This document shows, piece after piece, positions 34,928 through 49,645 of a stretch of DNA of 64,000 nt (positions are counted from its first letter, which is position 1; the number at the start of each line of letters is the position of its first letter). The translations under genes were made by a program, and so were the position numbers. This DNA is from Streptomyces sp. NBC_01445 (lineage in GTDB: Bacteria > Actinomycetota > Actinomycetes > Streptomycetales > Streptomycetaceae). The stretch is taken from assembly GCF_035918235.1 (NCBI RefSeq), contig NZ_CP109485.1, positions 3,968,001 to 4,032,000 on the forward strand, written 5' to 3'. The notes under the pieces were generated by a model. That model had not been told where the DNA came from, searched no databases, and saw only the letters and a program-made list of their open reading frames with translations.

Positions 34928-35683
34928 ATGAAGCCCCTACTCTCCGACACCGCGCTGATCTTCGGGCGCTATGCCCGCCAGACCCTCAACTCCAAGTTCC
35001 AGATGCTCTTCGGCGCCCTGATGCCGCTGCTGTACCTGCTGTTCTTCGGGCCGCTGCTCACCGATGTGCCGCTGGGCTCGGCCGGCAGCTCCTGGCAGGT
35101 GCTCGTGCCCGGGCTGCTGCTCCAACTCGCGCTTTTCGGCGGCCTGTTCTCCGGTTTCGCGATCATCATCGAGAAGAACCACGGCGTGGTGGAGCGCATG
35201 CGCGTCACCCCGGTCAGCCGTCTCGCGCTGCTGCTCGGAAGGGTGCTGCGCGACGCCGCGCTGTTCGTCCTCCAGGCGGTCCTCCTCGTCCTCGCCGCAC
35301 TGGTGATGGGGCTGCGGGCGCCGCTGGCCGGCGTGCTCATCGGGTTCGCGTTCGTCGCGCTCCTGACCGTGGCCCTCGGCTCCATGTCGTACACGGTGGC
35401 CATGAAGGTCGACCGGCCGCAGGAGTTCGGCCCGATCGTCAACGCCGTGTCGATGCCGGCGATGCTCCTGTCCGGGCTGATGCTGCCGATGGCGCTCGCG
35501 CCCGGCTGGCTCGACGTCCTGTCGCACTTCATGCCGATCCGCTATCCGGTCGACGCGATGCGCGACGCGTACGTCGGCCACTACGCGACGGCGCACATGC
35601 TGTACGGGGTCCTGGTCGCCCTCGCCCTGGCGGCGCTCGCCGTGACGGTCGGCACACGTGGCTTCCGCAGGGCTGCCGCGTAA
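34928..35683 (+). CDS. ABC-2 exporter permease, DrrB-like
   Basis: A 251-residue permease with six hydrophobic segments, the ABC-2 pattern NSKFQMLFGALMPLLYLLFFGPLL and a cytoplasmic loop EKNHGVVERMRVTPVSRLALLLGR. The GTG at 34919 overlaps the ATPase stop and could be the start instead of ATG 34928; either way it is coupled to the ATPase. Confidence 0.88.
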   Translation: MKPLLSDTALIFGRYARQTLNSKFQMLFGALMPLLYLLFFGPLLTDVPLGSAGSSWQVLVPGLLLQLALFGGLFSGFAIIIEKNHGVVERMRVTPVSRLALLLGRVLRDAALFVLQAVLLVLAALVMGLRAPLAGVLIGFAFVALLTVALGSMSYTVAMKVDRPQEFGPIVNAVSMPAMLLSGLMLPMALAPGWLDVLSHFMPIRYPVDAMRDAYVGHYATAHMLYGVLVALALAALAVTVGTRGFRRAAA

Positions 35684-35696
35684 CTACGCTGACCCC

Positions 35697-36269
35697 ATGG
35701 TCAATCTGACGCGTATCTACACCAGGACCGGCGACCAGGGCACGACCGCCCTCGGCGACATGAGCCGGACCGCCAAGACCGATCTGCGGATCTCCGCCTA
35801 CGCCGACGCCAACGAGGCCAATGCCGTCATCGGCACGGCGGTCGCGCTCGGCGGGCTCGACGAGGAGGTCGTGAAGGTCCTCGTACGGGTCCAGAACGAC
35901 CTGTTCGACGTGGGCGCCGACCTGTCGACGCCGGTGGTCGAGGACCCGAAGTACCCGCCGTTGCGCGTCGAGCAGTTCTACGTCGACAAGCTGGAGGCGG
36001 ACTGCGACCGCTTCAACGAGCAGCTGGAGAAGCTCCGGTCCTTCATCCTGCCCGGGGGCACGCCGGGTGCGGCGCTGCTGCACCAGGCGTGCACCGTGGT
36101 CCGCAGGGCCGAGCGCTCCACGTGGGCGGCGCTCGACGTGCACGGCGAGTCGATGAACCCGCTGACGGCGACGTATCTGAACCGCCTCTCCGACCTCCTG
36201 TTCATCCTGGCGCGCACGGCGAACAAGGCGGTCGGGGACGTGCTGTGGGTCCCGGGCGGCGAGCGCTGA
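35697..36269 (+). CDS. ATP:cob(I)alamin adenosyltransferase, PduO type
   Basis: A 190-residue trimeric enzyme. The N-terminal MVNLTRIYTRTGDQGTTALGD holds the ATP-binding loop (TGDxGTT), and RRAERS with LNRLSDLLFILAR forms the cobalamin face. It makes adenosylcobalamin, the cofactor of IcmA and methylmalonyl-CoA mutase, and so belongs functionally with icmA, meaB and mce although it lies 30 kb from icmA. The start at 35697 gives the family length. It converges with the following gene. Confidence 0.93.
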   Translation: MVNLTRIYTRTGDQGTTALGDMSRTAKTDLRISAYADANEANAVIGTAVALGGLDEEVVKVLVRVQNDLFDVGADLSTPVVEDPKYPPLRVEQFYVDKLEADCDRFNEQLEKLRSFILPGGTPGAALLHQACTVVRRAERSTWAALDVHGESMNPLTATYLNRLSDLLFILARTANKAVGDVLWVPGGER

Positions 36270-36273
36270 GGCC

Positions 36274-36819
36274 CTAACGCTCCACGGCGGGCGCCTTCTT
36301 CGGGAACAGCGTGTAGCTCAGCGCGATCACGAGATTGATACCGATCACGAAGAGCATCTTCTGCTGCCACATCCGCAGCGAACCGATGTTCCCGTCGGCG
36401 CCCACGTACCAGATCGCGCCCTGGAGCAGTGCGAGCGCGACGGCGCAGGCGAGGATCCAGCGCGCGGCCGTCCGCCACTCGTGGGCGGCGCGCGCGACCC
36501 CGTACCTCGGCGGCTTCACCGGGGGCGGTCCCCCGGCGAACCGGTGGGCGACCCGGGCGTCCACCCACTTGACGGTGGAGTGGCCGAGCCCCACGGAGAA
36601 ACCGATGTAGACGGCGGCGAGACCGTGTTTCCAGTCCGGTTCGGCACCGTTCTTGAGGTCCATCGCGGTGACGATGAACAGGACGACCTCCAGGAGCGGC
36701 TCGCACAGCAGGACGCCGACACTCGTGCGCGGCATCTTCGCCACGTAGCGCAGGGCGAGTCCCGCGGCGAGCAGCACCCAGAAGCCGATCTCGCAGGCGA
36801 CGATCAGCGTGACGATCAC
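36274..36819 (-). CDS. Integral membrane protein of unknown function
   Basis: A 181-residue protein with about four to five hydrophobic segments (residues 2-25, 36-53, 67-85, 122-143, 153-172). The cytoplasmic loop in the middle carries PPPVKPPRYG and ends KKAPAVER. No catalytic motif is seen. GTG 36819 follows AGGAG at 6 bases. It is divergent from the sensor kinase at 36982 and convergent with the adenosyltransferase; no clear function. Confidence 0.7.
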   Translation of the reverse strand: MIVTLIVACEIGFWVLLAAGLALRYVAKMPRTSVGVLLCEPLLEVVLFIVTAMDLKNGAEPDWKHGLAAVYIGFSVGLGHSTVKWVDARVAHRFAGGPPPVKPPRYGVARAAHEWRTAARWILACAVALALLQGAIWYVGADGNIGSLRMWQQKMLFVIGINLVIALSYTLFPKKAPAVER

Positions 36820-36981
36820 GGCGGGCTCCTCGGGAGGGGTTCGTGGACTCCTTCCAGCCTCGGGCCGCCACACCCGGCGATCGTCGTCACCGGTGACGAA
36901 ACGGGGCTGCATCCTTCGATGTACGTCGGCCGCCCGGGCCCGCCCGTCAGGTGCAGGCGCCGCCCCGTCCGGCCGTATTGA

Positions 36982-38184
36982 ATGGGGGGCATGCCCCTGC
37001 CCCTGGCCCGCCCGCACCGCGACGACGTCCGTATCGCGGTGGTCGGACTGCTCGGCGGTCTCCTGCTGTGGGCGCTCGGCCTGACCAACAGTCAGGGCTG
37101 GCGGGTCCTCGGCGGCGGCTGGCTCCTTGTGCCGCTCTGCGCGATGGCGGGCCTGGAACTGCTGCGCAGGACCGCGCCCCAGACCGCCCTCGTCCTCGGC
37201 ACGTTCGTCCTGATCGCGGACCAGTTCACGCCGGGCAGCCTCGCGACGACGCTGATGTTCACGGACCTCGTCTACGCGGCCGTCCTGTACGGCACCCCGG
37301 CTGCCGCTCGCCGGATCCCGGTGACGACGGCGCTGATCACCATCGCGGTGACCCTGGGGTTCCTGGCCTGGTTCCGCAAACCGGAGGCGCTCCTGATCGG
37401 GGTCGTCAGCGGCCTCGTGTCGTTCGCGCCCGCGGCCACCGGTGTCCTCGTACGCAGCCACCGGGAGGCCGCCGAGTCCGCGCGGCTGCGCGCCGAACAG
37501 ACGGCGCTGCTCGCCGAGATGGACCGCACCCAGGCGGTCGTCGCCGAGCGGGCCCGGATGGCCCGCGAGCTGCACGACATGGTCGCCAACCATCTGTCCG
37601 CGATCGCCATCCACTCCACGGCCGCGCTCTCGCTCGACGAGCCGAGGACCACACAGCAAGCGCTCACCGTCATCCGCGAGAACAGCGTGGAGGGCCTCGC
37701 CGAGATGCGCCGCCTCATCGGCATCCTGCGGGACGACAGCGGTGACTCCCAGGGCGAGCCCGTCGCCGCGCCCACGCTGGACGGCCTCGGAGCTCTCATC
37801 GAGCAGTCCCGCACCAACGGGCTCGACGTCACGCTCGCCGTCGGCGACGGCGTCGGCGGCCTGCCCGCGCCGATCGAGCTCGCCGCGTACCGCATCGTGC
37901 AGGAATCCCTCACGAACGCGCTGAAGCACGCGTCGCACGGCCCGGTCACCGTGGCCGTCCACCGCACCGACGGAGCGCTGACGGTGCGGGTGACCAGCCC
38001 GTACGGGGAGGTGGACGGCCCGCGCGCTCCCGGTTCGGGCGCCGGGCTCATCGGGATGCGCGAGCGCACCGCGCTGCTGCGCGGCACGTTCGAGGCCGGT
38101 CCCGAGAGCGGGCCCGGCAGCAAGATCTGGCAGGTCAGGGCCGAGCTGCCCGTCGACCCGGCTGACGAAGGAGTGTCCCAGTGA
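36982..38184 (+). CDS. NarL-type sensor histidine kinase (DesK-like)
   Basis: A 400-residue kinase. Five or six N-terminal hydrophobic segments (about 18-155) form the sensor, with no large external loop. A coiled linker leads to the HisKA_3 H-box MARELHDMVANHLS (His198) and a truncated ATPase domain (AAYRIVQESLTNALKHA, GSGAGLIGMRER). Such membrane-embedded sensors monitor lipid or antibiotic stress. It overlaps the regulator by GTGA (38181-38184). ATG 36991 is an alternative start. Confidence 0.9.
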   Translation: MGGMPLPLARPHRDDVRIAVVGLLGGLLLWALGLTNSQGWRVLGGGWLLVPLCAMAGLELLRRTAPQTALVLGTFVLIADQFTPGSLATTLMFTDLVYAAVLYGTPAAARRIPVTTALITIAVTLGFLAWFRKPEALLIGVVSGLVSFAPAATGVLVRSHREAAESARLRAEQTALLAEMDRTQAVVAERARMARELHDMVANHLSAIAIHSTAALSLDEPRTTQQALTVIRENSVEGLAEMRRLIGILRDDSGDSQGEPVAAPTLDGLGALIEQSRTNGLDVTLAVGDGVGGLPAPIELAAYRIVQESLTNALKHASHGPVTVAVHRTDGALTVRVTSPYGEVDGPRAPGSGAGLIGMRERTALLRGTFEAGPESGPGSKIWQVRAELPVDPADEGVSQ

Positions 38185-38834
38185 CCCGAGTGATCCGGGT
38201 ACTTGTCGCCGAGGACCAGTCCGCCGTGCGGGCGGGGCTCGTCCTGATCCTGGGCAGCGCCCCCGGCATCGAGGTCGTCGGGGAGGCGGCGGACGGCGAG
38301 CAGGCGGTGGCGATGGCGCGCGCACTTCGGCCGGATCTCGTCCTCATGGACATCCAGATGCCGCGCCTCGACGGTGTCTCGGCGACTCGTCAGGTGGTCT
38401 CCGAGGGACTCGCGGACGTGCTCGTCCTGACGACGTTCGACCTCGACGAGTACGTCTTCGGGGCGCTGCGCGCGGGCGCCGGAGGGTTCCTGCTGAAGAA
38501 CACCGAGGCGAAGGACCTGATCGAGGGTGTCCGCACGGTCGCGCGCGGTGAGGGTCTGATCGCTCCGGCGGTGACCCGCAAGCTCATCGCGGAGTTCGCG
38601 GCGAAGCCCGTACGGCCGGAGCCGGGGCCCGCGCCCGCGGGGCTCGACACCCTCACGCGCCGGGAGCGGGAGGTGCTTTCCTGCCTCGGTGACGGCTTGT
38701 CGAACGCGGAGATCGCGGTACGTCTGGAGATGGCGGAAGCGACGGTGAAGACGCACGTCAGCAGGCTGCTCGGGAAGCTGGAGCTGCGCAGCAGGGTACA
38801 AGCGGCCGTCCTGGCGCAGGAGTTGGGGCTGTGA
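38181..38834 (+). CDS. NarL/LuxR-family response regulator
   Basis: A 217-residue regulator: receiver with E11-D12, phosphoacceptor Asp57 (LVLMDIQMPRLDG), Thr and Lys (LLKNTEAKDL), then a LuxR helix-turn-helix (LTRREREVLSCLGDGLSNAEIA...ATVKTHVSRLLGKL). Partner of the preceding kinase; coupled by overlap. No target is evident; the chitinase next door has its own DasR-type promoter. Confidence 0.92.
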   Translation: MTRVIRVLVAEDQSAVRAGLVLILGSAPGIEVVGEAADGEQAVAMARALRPDLVLMDIQMPRLDGVSATRQVVSEGLADVLVLTTFDLDEYVFGALRAGAGGFLLKNTEAKDLIEGVRTVARGEGLIAPAVTRKLIAEFAAKPVRPEPGPAPAGLDTLTRREREVLSCLGDGLSNAEIAVRLEMAEATVKTHVSRLLGKLELRSRVQAAVLAQELGL

Positions 38835-38852
38835 GGGGCCGATTCCTGTAAT

Positions 38853-38892
38853 TGGTTTAGACCTTGACCGTTGGTCCAGACCTTTCTATTCT
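38853..38892 (+). promoter_or_regulatory. Chitinase promoter with 12-bp DasR-type direct repeats
   Basis: TGGTTTAGACCT (38853-38864) and TGGTCCAGACCT (38872-38883) are the direct repeats known from Streptomyces chitinase promoters and close to the DasR element (core TGGTCTAGACCA). TTGACC (38864-38869) and TATTCT (38887-38892), 17 bases apart, form a good -35/-10 pair embedded in them, so a bound regulator would block polymerase. Confidence 0.8.
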
Positions 38893-39003
38893 CACGGCAC
38901 TGCGGTGAGCGCAGCCATGCACATGACCAGCACGGCGATGCTCACGGGCGGCGCAGGGTTCCACCCCCGTCATGTCCCCCGGATACCACCCGAGGAGCAC
39001 CCC

Positions 39004-40839
<1,836 letters not shown>

Positions 40840-40857
40840 CACCGGCCGCACAAGACG

Positions 40858-40898
40858 GAAGCCGGGTGAACGGGGCCGCCCCCTGTTCACCCGGCTTC
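40858..40898. terminator. Terminator after chitinase, shared with the convergent DUF2550 gene
   Basis: GAAGCCGGGTGAAC and its complement close a long stem, extended by GGGG/CCCC pairs around a small loop, 18 bases after the chitinase stop. Confidence 0.8.
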
Positions 40899-40951
40899 TC
40901 CATGCAAAGCGAAAGCTCAGGCCATATGAACGCCGTAAGCCCTGAACGCCG

Positions 40952-41401
40952 CTAAGCGACGTTCACCCTCTGGCCTGGCGGCGCCGCCTCCAGCCATGCC
41001 AGGAAGCCGGTCAGTGCGTCCTCGCTCATCGCCAGCTCGAGACGCGAGCCGCGGTGCGAGCACGCGAGGACGATCGCGTCCGAGAGCAGGGCCAGCTCCT
41101 CCTCGCCCTCCGGCGCGCGCCGGCCCGTCACCTCGATCGCCGAGCGCTCCAGGGTGCGGCGCGGCCTGACCGCGTAGGAGAAGACCCGGAACCACTCGAT
41201 CCGGTCGCCGTTGTAGCGGGCCACGCCGTAGCCCCAGCCCTTGCCGGAGGCGTCGCCCCCTTCGGGCACGTCCCACCGCAGGGAGCAGTCGAAGGTGCCC
41301 CCGGAGCGCTGGATCAGCCGGCGCCTCAGGCCGAAGACGAACAACCCCAGCAATACGAATACGACGACCGCGACCACGCACAGCACGAGAACGAGGACCA
41401 T
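40952..41401 (-). CDS. DUF2550 membrane-anchored protein
   Basis: A 149-residue protein with one N-terminal helix (MVLVLVLCVVAVVVFVLLGLFVFG) followed by a soluble domain: RSGGTFDCSLRW and GWGYGVARYNGDRIEWFRVFS are the conserved DUF2550 patterns. The family always sits beside atpC in Actinobacteria. Function unknown. ATG 41401 follows GAGGAGG; the in-frame extension to 41476 looks like noncoding sequence. The atp terminator separates it from atpC. Confidence 0.8.
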   Translation of the reverse strand: MVLVLVLCVVAVVVFVLLGLFVFGLRRRLIQRSGGTFDCSLRWDVPEGGDASGKGWGYGVARYNGDRIEWFRVFSYAVRPRRTLERSAIEVTGRRAPEGEEELALLSDAIVLACSHRGSRLELAMSEDALTGFLAWLEAAPPGQRVNVA

Positions 41402-41483
41402 TCGTACCGACCTCCTCGCCTCATCTGATAACGGGCCCGACAGCGGATCCGATAACGGAACTGCAAAATTGACCAAGGATCGC

Positions 41484-41534
41484 CTCAGCCGCGACCCGGT
41501 CCGGAGAGGTTCTCCGGTCCTGGCCGCGGCTGAG
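41484..41534 (-). terminator. Terminator of the atp operon
   Basis: A near-perfect 24-bp stem with a 3-base loop lies 24 bases after the atpC stop. It separates the atp operon from DUF2550. Confidence 0.75.
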
Positions 41535-41557
41535 TCATGTCACTCCGCGCGCTGGGT

Positions 41558-41932
41558 TCAGCGCGTCGCCACCGCACGCAGTCGGACGTCCGCGCGACGC
41601 TCGGCGGATGCGTCCGCATCCGCCTGAGCACGCTCGAGCGCCCGCTCCGCACGCTGGACATCGATCTCGTCCGACAGCTCGGCGATCTCGGCGAGCAGGG
41701 ACAGCTTGTTGTCGGCGAACGAGACGAAACCGCCGTGCACAGCGGCGACAACCGTCCCGCCGTCGCTCGTGCGGATCATCACCGGGCCCGACTCCAGCAC
41801 ACCGAGAAGCGGCTGGTGACCGGGCATGACGCCGATGTCGCCGGACGCGGTGCGCGCGACGACCAGGGTGGCCTCGCCGGACCAGACACTGCGGTCCGCG
41901 GCGACGAGCTCGACATGCAGCTCAGCAGCCAA
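41558..41932 (-). CDS. atpC: ATP synthase epsilon subunit
   Basis: A 124-residue F1 epsilon subunit: MAAELHVELVAADRSVWSGEATLVVARTASGDIGVMPGHQPLLG beta domain, then a C-terminal helical hairpin (DIQRAERALERAQADA). It couples F1 to the c-ring and inhibits ATP hydrolysis. Last gene of the operon. Confidence 0.95.
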   Translation of the reverse strand: MAAELHVELVAADRSVWSGEATLVVARTASGDIGVMPGHQPLLGVLESGPVMIRTSDGGTVVAAVHGGFVSFADNKLSLLAEIAELSDEIDVQRAERALERAQADADASAERRADVRLRAVATR

Positions 41933-42074
41933 GGTGGGCTCCTCGGGTCACCACCCGGCCGTTGCTGCCGGGTGTTGGGTCAAAGTCTAGTCGGCGTACG
42001 GAGAAGGGCGGGACACACCCTGCGGGTATCCCCCGCCCCTCTCCCACGAGTCTGTGCTTCCGAAGAAGCCAGAA

Positions 42075-44434
<2,360 letters not shown>

Positions 44435-44454
44435 GAGTCAGGTCCCTTCCGTCG

Positions 44455-46047
<1,593 letters not shown>

Positions 46048-46168
46048 CTGGGTTCCCTGCTCTCCTTGTTGGGCCCGAAAGTTTTCTTGGGGGGTCTGGG
46101 GTCAGCCCCCAGGAATCCTCTGCACGGCCCAACTAGGGCCGTAGGTACTACTACGTTGTGCGAGTCCG

Positions 46169-46990
46169 CTAGCCGGCCATACGGCGGCTGGCGTCCTCAA
46201 TGCGGTCCGCGATGCTTCCGTTGATGAGCTCGTCGCCCACCTGCACGGTGATCCCGCCGAGGACCTCGGGGTCCACGTCGAGGTTCAGGTGCATCTGACG
46301 CCCGTAAAGCTTCGCCAGGGCGGCGCCCAGGCGCTGCTTATGCGCGTCACTCAGCGGCACCGCCGTGGTGACGACGGCGACCATGCGGTCCCGGCGCTCC
46401 GCGGCGAGCTTGGACAGGGACTCGAGTCCCGTCTCCAGGCTACGTCCACGCGGCTGGGTCACAAGGCGCTCGACGAGACGCTCGGTGGAGGCCTTGGCGC
46501 GACCGCCGAGCAGGCTGCGCAGCAGCTCGCTCTTGGCCGTGCCCGTGGCGTTACGGTCGGTGAGCGCGGCGCGCAGCTCGGTGTTCGAGGCGACGATCCG
46601 GCCGAACCGGAACAGCTCGTCCTCCACGTCGTCCAGCTCGCCGGCCTGCTGCGCCGCGGTCAGCTCGGCGATGCCGGCCAGCTCCTCGACGGAGTCGACC
46701 AGGTCGCGCGACGCGGACCAGCGGGAGCGGACCAGCCCGGCCACCAGGTCGGCGGTCGTGCCGCTGACCTGGCCGCTGAGCAGACGCTCCGCGAGCTCGG
46801 CCTTGGCCTCGCCGGACTGCGCCGGGTCGGTCAGGACCCGACGCAGCGACACCTCGCGGTCGAGCAGCGCGGTGACCGCGGCCAGCTCTCCGGCAAGCTG
46901 TCGGGCGTCGACCGAGGTGCTGTCGGTCAGCGCGTCGAGACGCTCACGTGCGGAGGCGAGTGCCTCGCGGCTCGCTCCGTGGGCAGTCAT
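46169..46990 (-). CDS. atpH: ATP synthase delta subunit
   Basis: A 273-residue OSCP-type stator subunit, longer than the E. coli 177 residues as usual in Streptomyces. N-terminal helical bundle (HGASREALASARERLDALTDS) and conserved C-terminal GGITVQVGDELINGSIADRIEDASRRM. Its start overlaps the atpF stop by ATGA (46987-46990). Confidence 0.94.
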   Translation of the reverse strand: MTAHGASREALASARERLDALTDSTSVDARQLAGELAAVTALLDREVSLRRVLTDPAQSGEAKAELAERLLSGQVSGTTADLVAGLVRSRWSASRDLVDSVEELAGIAELTAAQQAGELDDVEDELFRFGRIVASNTELRAALTDRNATGTAKSELLRSLLGGRAKASTERLVERLVTQPRGRSLETGLESLSKLAAERRDRMVAVVTTAVPLSDAHKQRLGAALAKLYGRQMHLNLDVDPEVLGGITVQVGDELINGSIADRIEDASRRMAG

Positions 46991-47535
46991 CGAACAGCCT
47001 CGGCCTTCTCCTCGAGGTCGTCGAGGAAGCGGTCGATCGTGCGCGACTGCCGGGCGTGGTCCTCGAGGGACTCGCCGACCAGCTTGCCGGCCAGCGTGGT
47101 GGCCAGCTGGCCCACGTCCTGGCGCAGCGCCTGAGCAGCGGCCTTGCGGTCGGCCTCGATCTGCGAGTGGCCGGCGGCGATGATTTCCTCACGCTGCCGC
47201 TGGCCTTCCGCGCGCATCTCGGCGATGAGCGTGGCGCCCTGCTCCTGCGCCTCCTGGCGCAGACGCGCGGCCTCGTGACGAGCCTCGGCCAGCTGAGCCT
47301 TGTACTGCTCGAGCACGCTCTGGGCCTCGGTCTGGGCCGACTCAGCCTTCTCGATACCGCCTTCGATCAGCTCGCGGCGCTCCTCCAGCACCTTGTTGAT
47401 ACGCGGGAGGAGCTTCTTGGCGAAGAAGAAGAAGACGATGGCGAAGGCAAGCGTGCCAATGAGCAGCTCGGGACCCGGCGGGATGAGCGGGTTCTGCTCC
47501 TCCTCGGCCGCGAGTGCAACCAGGTTGGCGATCAC
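46987..47535 (-). CDS. atpF: ATP synthase b subunit
   Basis: A 182-residue stator: one membrane helix (PPGPELLIGTLAFAIVFFFFAKKLLP) followed by a long coiled coil of Glu/Ala/Gln/Arg. GTG 47535 has AAAGG at 7 bases and gives family length; the frame extends to 47625 without support. The coiled coil dimerises and contacts delta. Confidence 0.94.
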   Translation of the reverse strand: MIANLVALAAEEEQNPLIPPGPELLIGTLAFAIVFFFFAKKLLPRINKVLEERRELIEGGIEKAESAQTEAQSVLEQYKAQLAEARHEAARLRQEAQEQGATLIAEMRAEGQRQREEIIAAGHSQIEADRKAAAQALRQDVGQLATTLAGKLVGESLEDHARQSRTIDRFLDDLEEKAEAVR

Positions 47536-47572
47536 ATCAGTGCCTTTCGTCGAAAGTGTCAGTAAGAAGTGA

Positions 47573-47830
<258 letters not shown>

Positions 47831-47889
47831 TTAACGAACCGGTGGGGGTTGGCCACCGGACGACTGAAATATGACGGGTCGGGACTGGC

Positions 47890-48708
47890 TCAGTGGTGCT
47901 CGGCGAGCGCGCCCTGGATGTACGTGCAGGCGAGGAGCACGAAGACGTACGCCTGGACGGCCTGCACGAAAAGCTCGAAGAGGATCATGACGACGGTCAT
48001 GACGAACGAGACGCCCGCGGCCGGGATCATGTAGCTGTTCAGCAGGTACCAGGAGGCGACGGTGAACATCACCAGCATCAGGTGACCGGCGAACATGTTC
48101 GCGAACAGTCGCACCGCGTGCGTGAACGGCCGGACGAGCAGGTTCGAGAAGAACTCGATGAACGAGACGAGCCACTTGATCGGGCCGAGCGAGTTGTCGT
48201 AGCCCGTGATGTTCTTCCAGCCGCCCACGAAGCCGTGGCGCTTGAAGGTCAGCGGCACCCAGATCAGGTAGACGATGACGGCGAGCACGATCGGGTACGC
48301 GATGACCGACGACACCGGGAACTGGGCCAGCGGAATCACGGACCACACGTTCATGATCCAGATGAAGAAGAACATCGAGACCATGACGGGGACGTACTTC
48401 TCGCCCTCCTTCTTGCCGAGGGTCTCGTAGACGATGTTGCGGCGTACGAAGTCGTACCCCGCCTCACCGATCATCTGGAGCTTCCCCGGAACCACCTTGG
48501 CGCGGCCGAAGGCGGCGTAGAAGAGGCTCATGATGACCAGCGTCGTCAACAGGGCAAGCAGCATCACCTTGTTGAACTCGAACCCGCCGACGGTGAAGAT
48601 CGGCTGGAACAGGAACGAGTGCAGACCGGGAGCCGGAAAGCCGCAGCCGTTGTCGGACAGGATCCGACAGCTCCAGTCAAAGGCGAGCTCAGTCTGGTCA
48701 GCACTCAC
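47890..48708 (-). CDS. atpB: ATP synthase a subunit
   Basis: A 272-residue membrane subunit with five to six helices and the essential Arg in RPFTHAVRLFANMFAGHLML. It forms the proton half-channels. GTG 48708 has AAGGAG at 6 bases; the codon before it is also GTG but too close to the ribosome site. Confidence 0.95.
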   Translation of the reverse strand: MSADQTELAFDWSCRILSDNGCGFPAPGLHSFLFQPIFTVGGFEFNKVMLLALLTTLVIMSLFYAAFGRAKVVPGKLQMIGEAGYDFVRRNIVYETLGKKEGEKYVPVMVSMFFFIWIMNVWSVIPLAQFPVSSVIAYPIVLAVIVYLIWVPLTFKRHGFVGGWKNITGYDNSLGPIKWLVSFIEFFSNLLVRPFTHAVRLFANMFAGHLMLVMFTVASWYLLNSYMIPAAGVSFVMTVVMILFELFVQAVQAYVFVLLACTYIQGALAEHH

Positions 48709-48933
48709 CACGGGCTCCTTCGGCGTGACGCATAGGTACGGCAACCTCGTTGTGTCGTTGCGGCGCGCAGCCGCGGATCGGCACCGGTCTGGTGTTTCGG
48801 ATGTGGGGGCGGCAGGCAGGCAGTGAGCCTCGCAGTCGAGCAGGCGTCAGCTCAGATGCCCGCGCCCGCAGTGCCGCAGTTGGCACCGGACGATAGCAGT
48901 AACGCGAACCCGCACTTATCCCGCCCCTACCCC

Positions 48934-49383
48934 TCATGAGGACGACCCTGAATTCTCGGGCTTGTCGCTCTTCTCGGAGTCTTTGGCCGAGTCGGGATCG
49001 ATATAGAAAATCTTGGCCTTCATGTGCGCACGCGCCTGCGCGGCCATCCATACGACGGTGGCGGCGACGAGTGAAGCGGCGAAGGCCTTGGGGTTGAACA
49101 GCGTCGTGTCCTTGAAGACGGCGACGAAGATCAGAAGCAGCAGCAACTGGGCGACGTAGAGCATCAGCCCCATCGCCTGGAAGAGCTGCGGAAGCGATTT
49201 TGCCGTCCGCTGGAGGACGACCTGCCCGAGGCCCATGAAGACGATCACGACCACCGTGCCGATGACTGCACCGAGAGCCCCCTTGCCGCCGGCGACCACA
49301 CCACTGATCACGGCGGCAAGCGCGCCGGCAATGGCTGTGGGCACAACGGCCTGAAGGAGGATCCGTGCGTCGTTGGAGGGCAT
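48934..49383 (-). CDS. atpI: ATP synthase assembly protein AtpI-like
   Basis: A 149-residue protein with four hydrophobic segments and a Ser/Lys/Glu-rich C-terminus; MPSNDARILLQAVVPTAIAGALAAV starts helix 1. First gene of the atp operon, consistent with a c-ring assembly role. ATG 49383 follows AGGGAG. The Rex-like site lies 125 bases upstream. Confidence 0.85.
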   Translation of the reverse strand: MPSNDARILLQAVVPTAIAGALAAVISGVVAGGKGALGAVIGTVVVIVFMGLGQVVLQRTAKSLPQLFQAMGLMLYVAQLLLLLIFVAVFKDTTLFNPKAFAASLVAATVVWMAAQARAHMKAKIFYIDPDSAKDSEKSDKPENSGSSS

Positions 49384-49507
49384 GGCGGCAGCTCCCTTTA
49401 CTGGGTGGGGGCAGGGTGTCGTCATGGACGAGCGTAGACCGGGGCCGAGAGGGAACTTCGGGCCAATGGGCCGTCGCACTACGGTCCTTCGGCTCTATCC
49501 CCGGGTC

Positions 49508-49525
49508 TCGTGAACGGTATCACAA
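49508..49525 (-). promoter_or_regulatory. Rex-like operator upstream of the atp operon
   Basis: The minus strand reads TTGTGATACCGTTCACGA, matching the Rex operator pattern TTGTGAAN4TTCACAA at 14 of the specified positions. It lies 125 bases above atpI. Rex senses NADH/NAD+ and represses respiratory operons in Streptomyces; repression of atp by high NAD+ would fit (family knowledge). Confidence 0.7.
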
Positions 49526-49645
49526 ACTATTTGATGAGGTCTTTACCTCTGCGGTGTGCTCACTGTCACACGTGAGAGGTAATCCGCGCGTCTGTGCAAA
49601 AACACGGCCAACTTGTCTGGTAATGAGGCGTTTTCGCGTCTCGCG

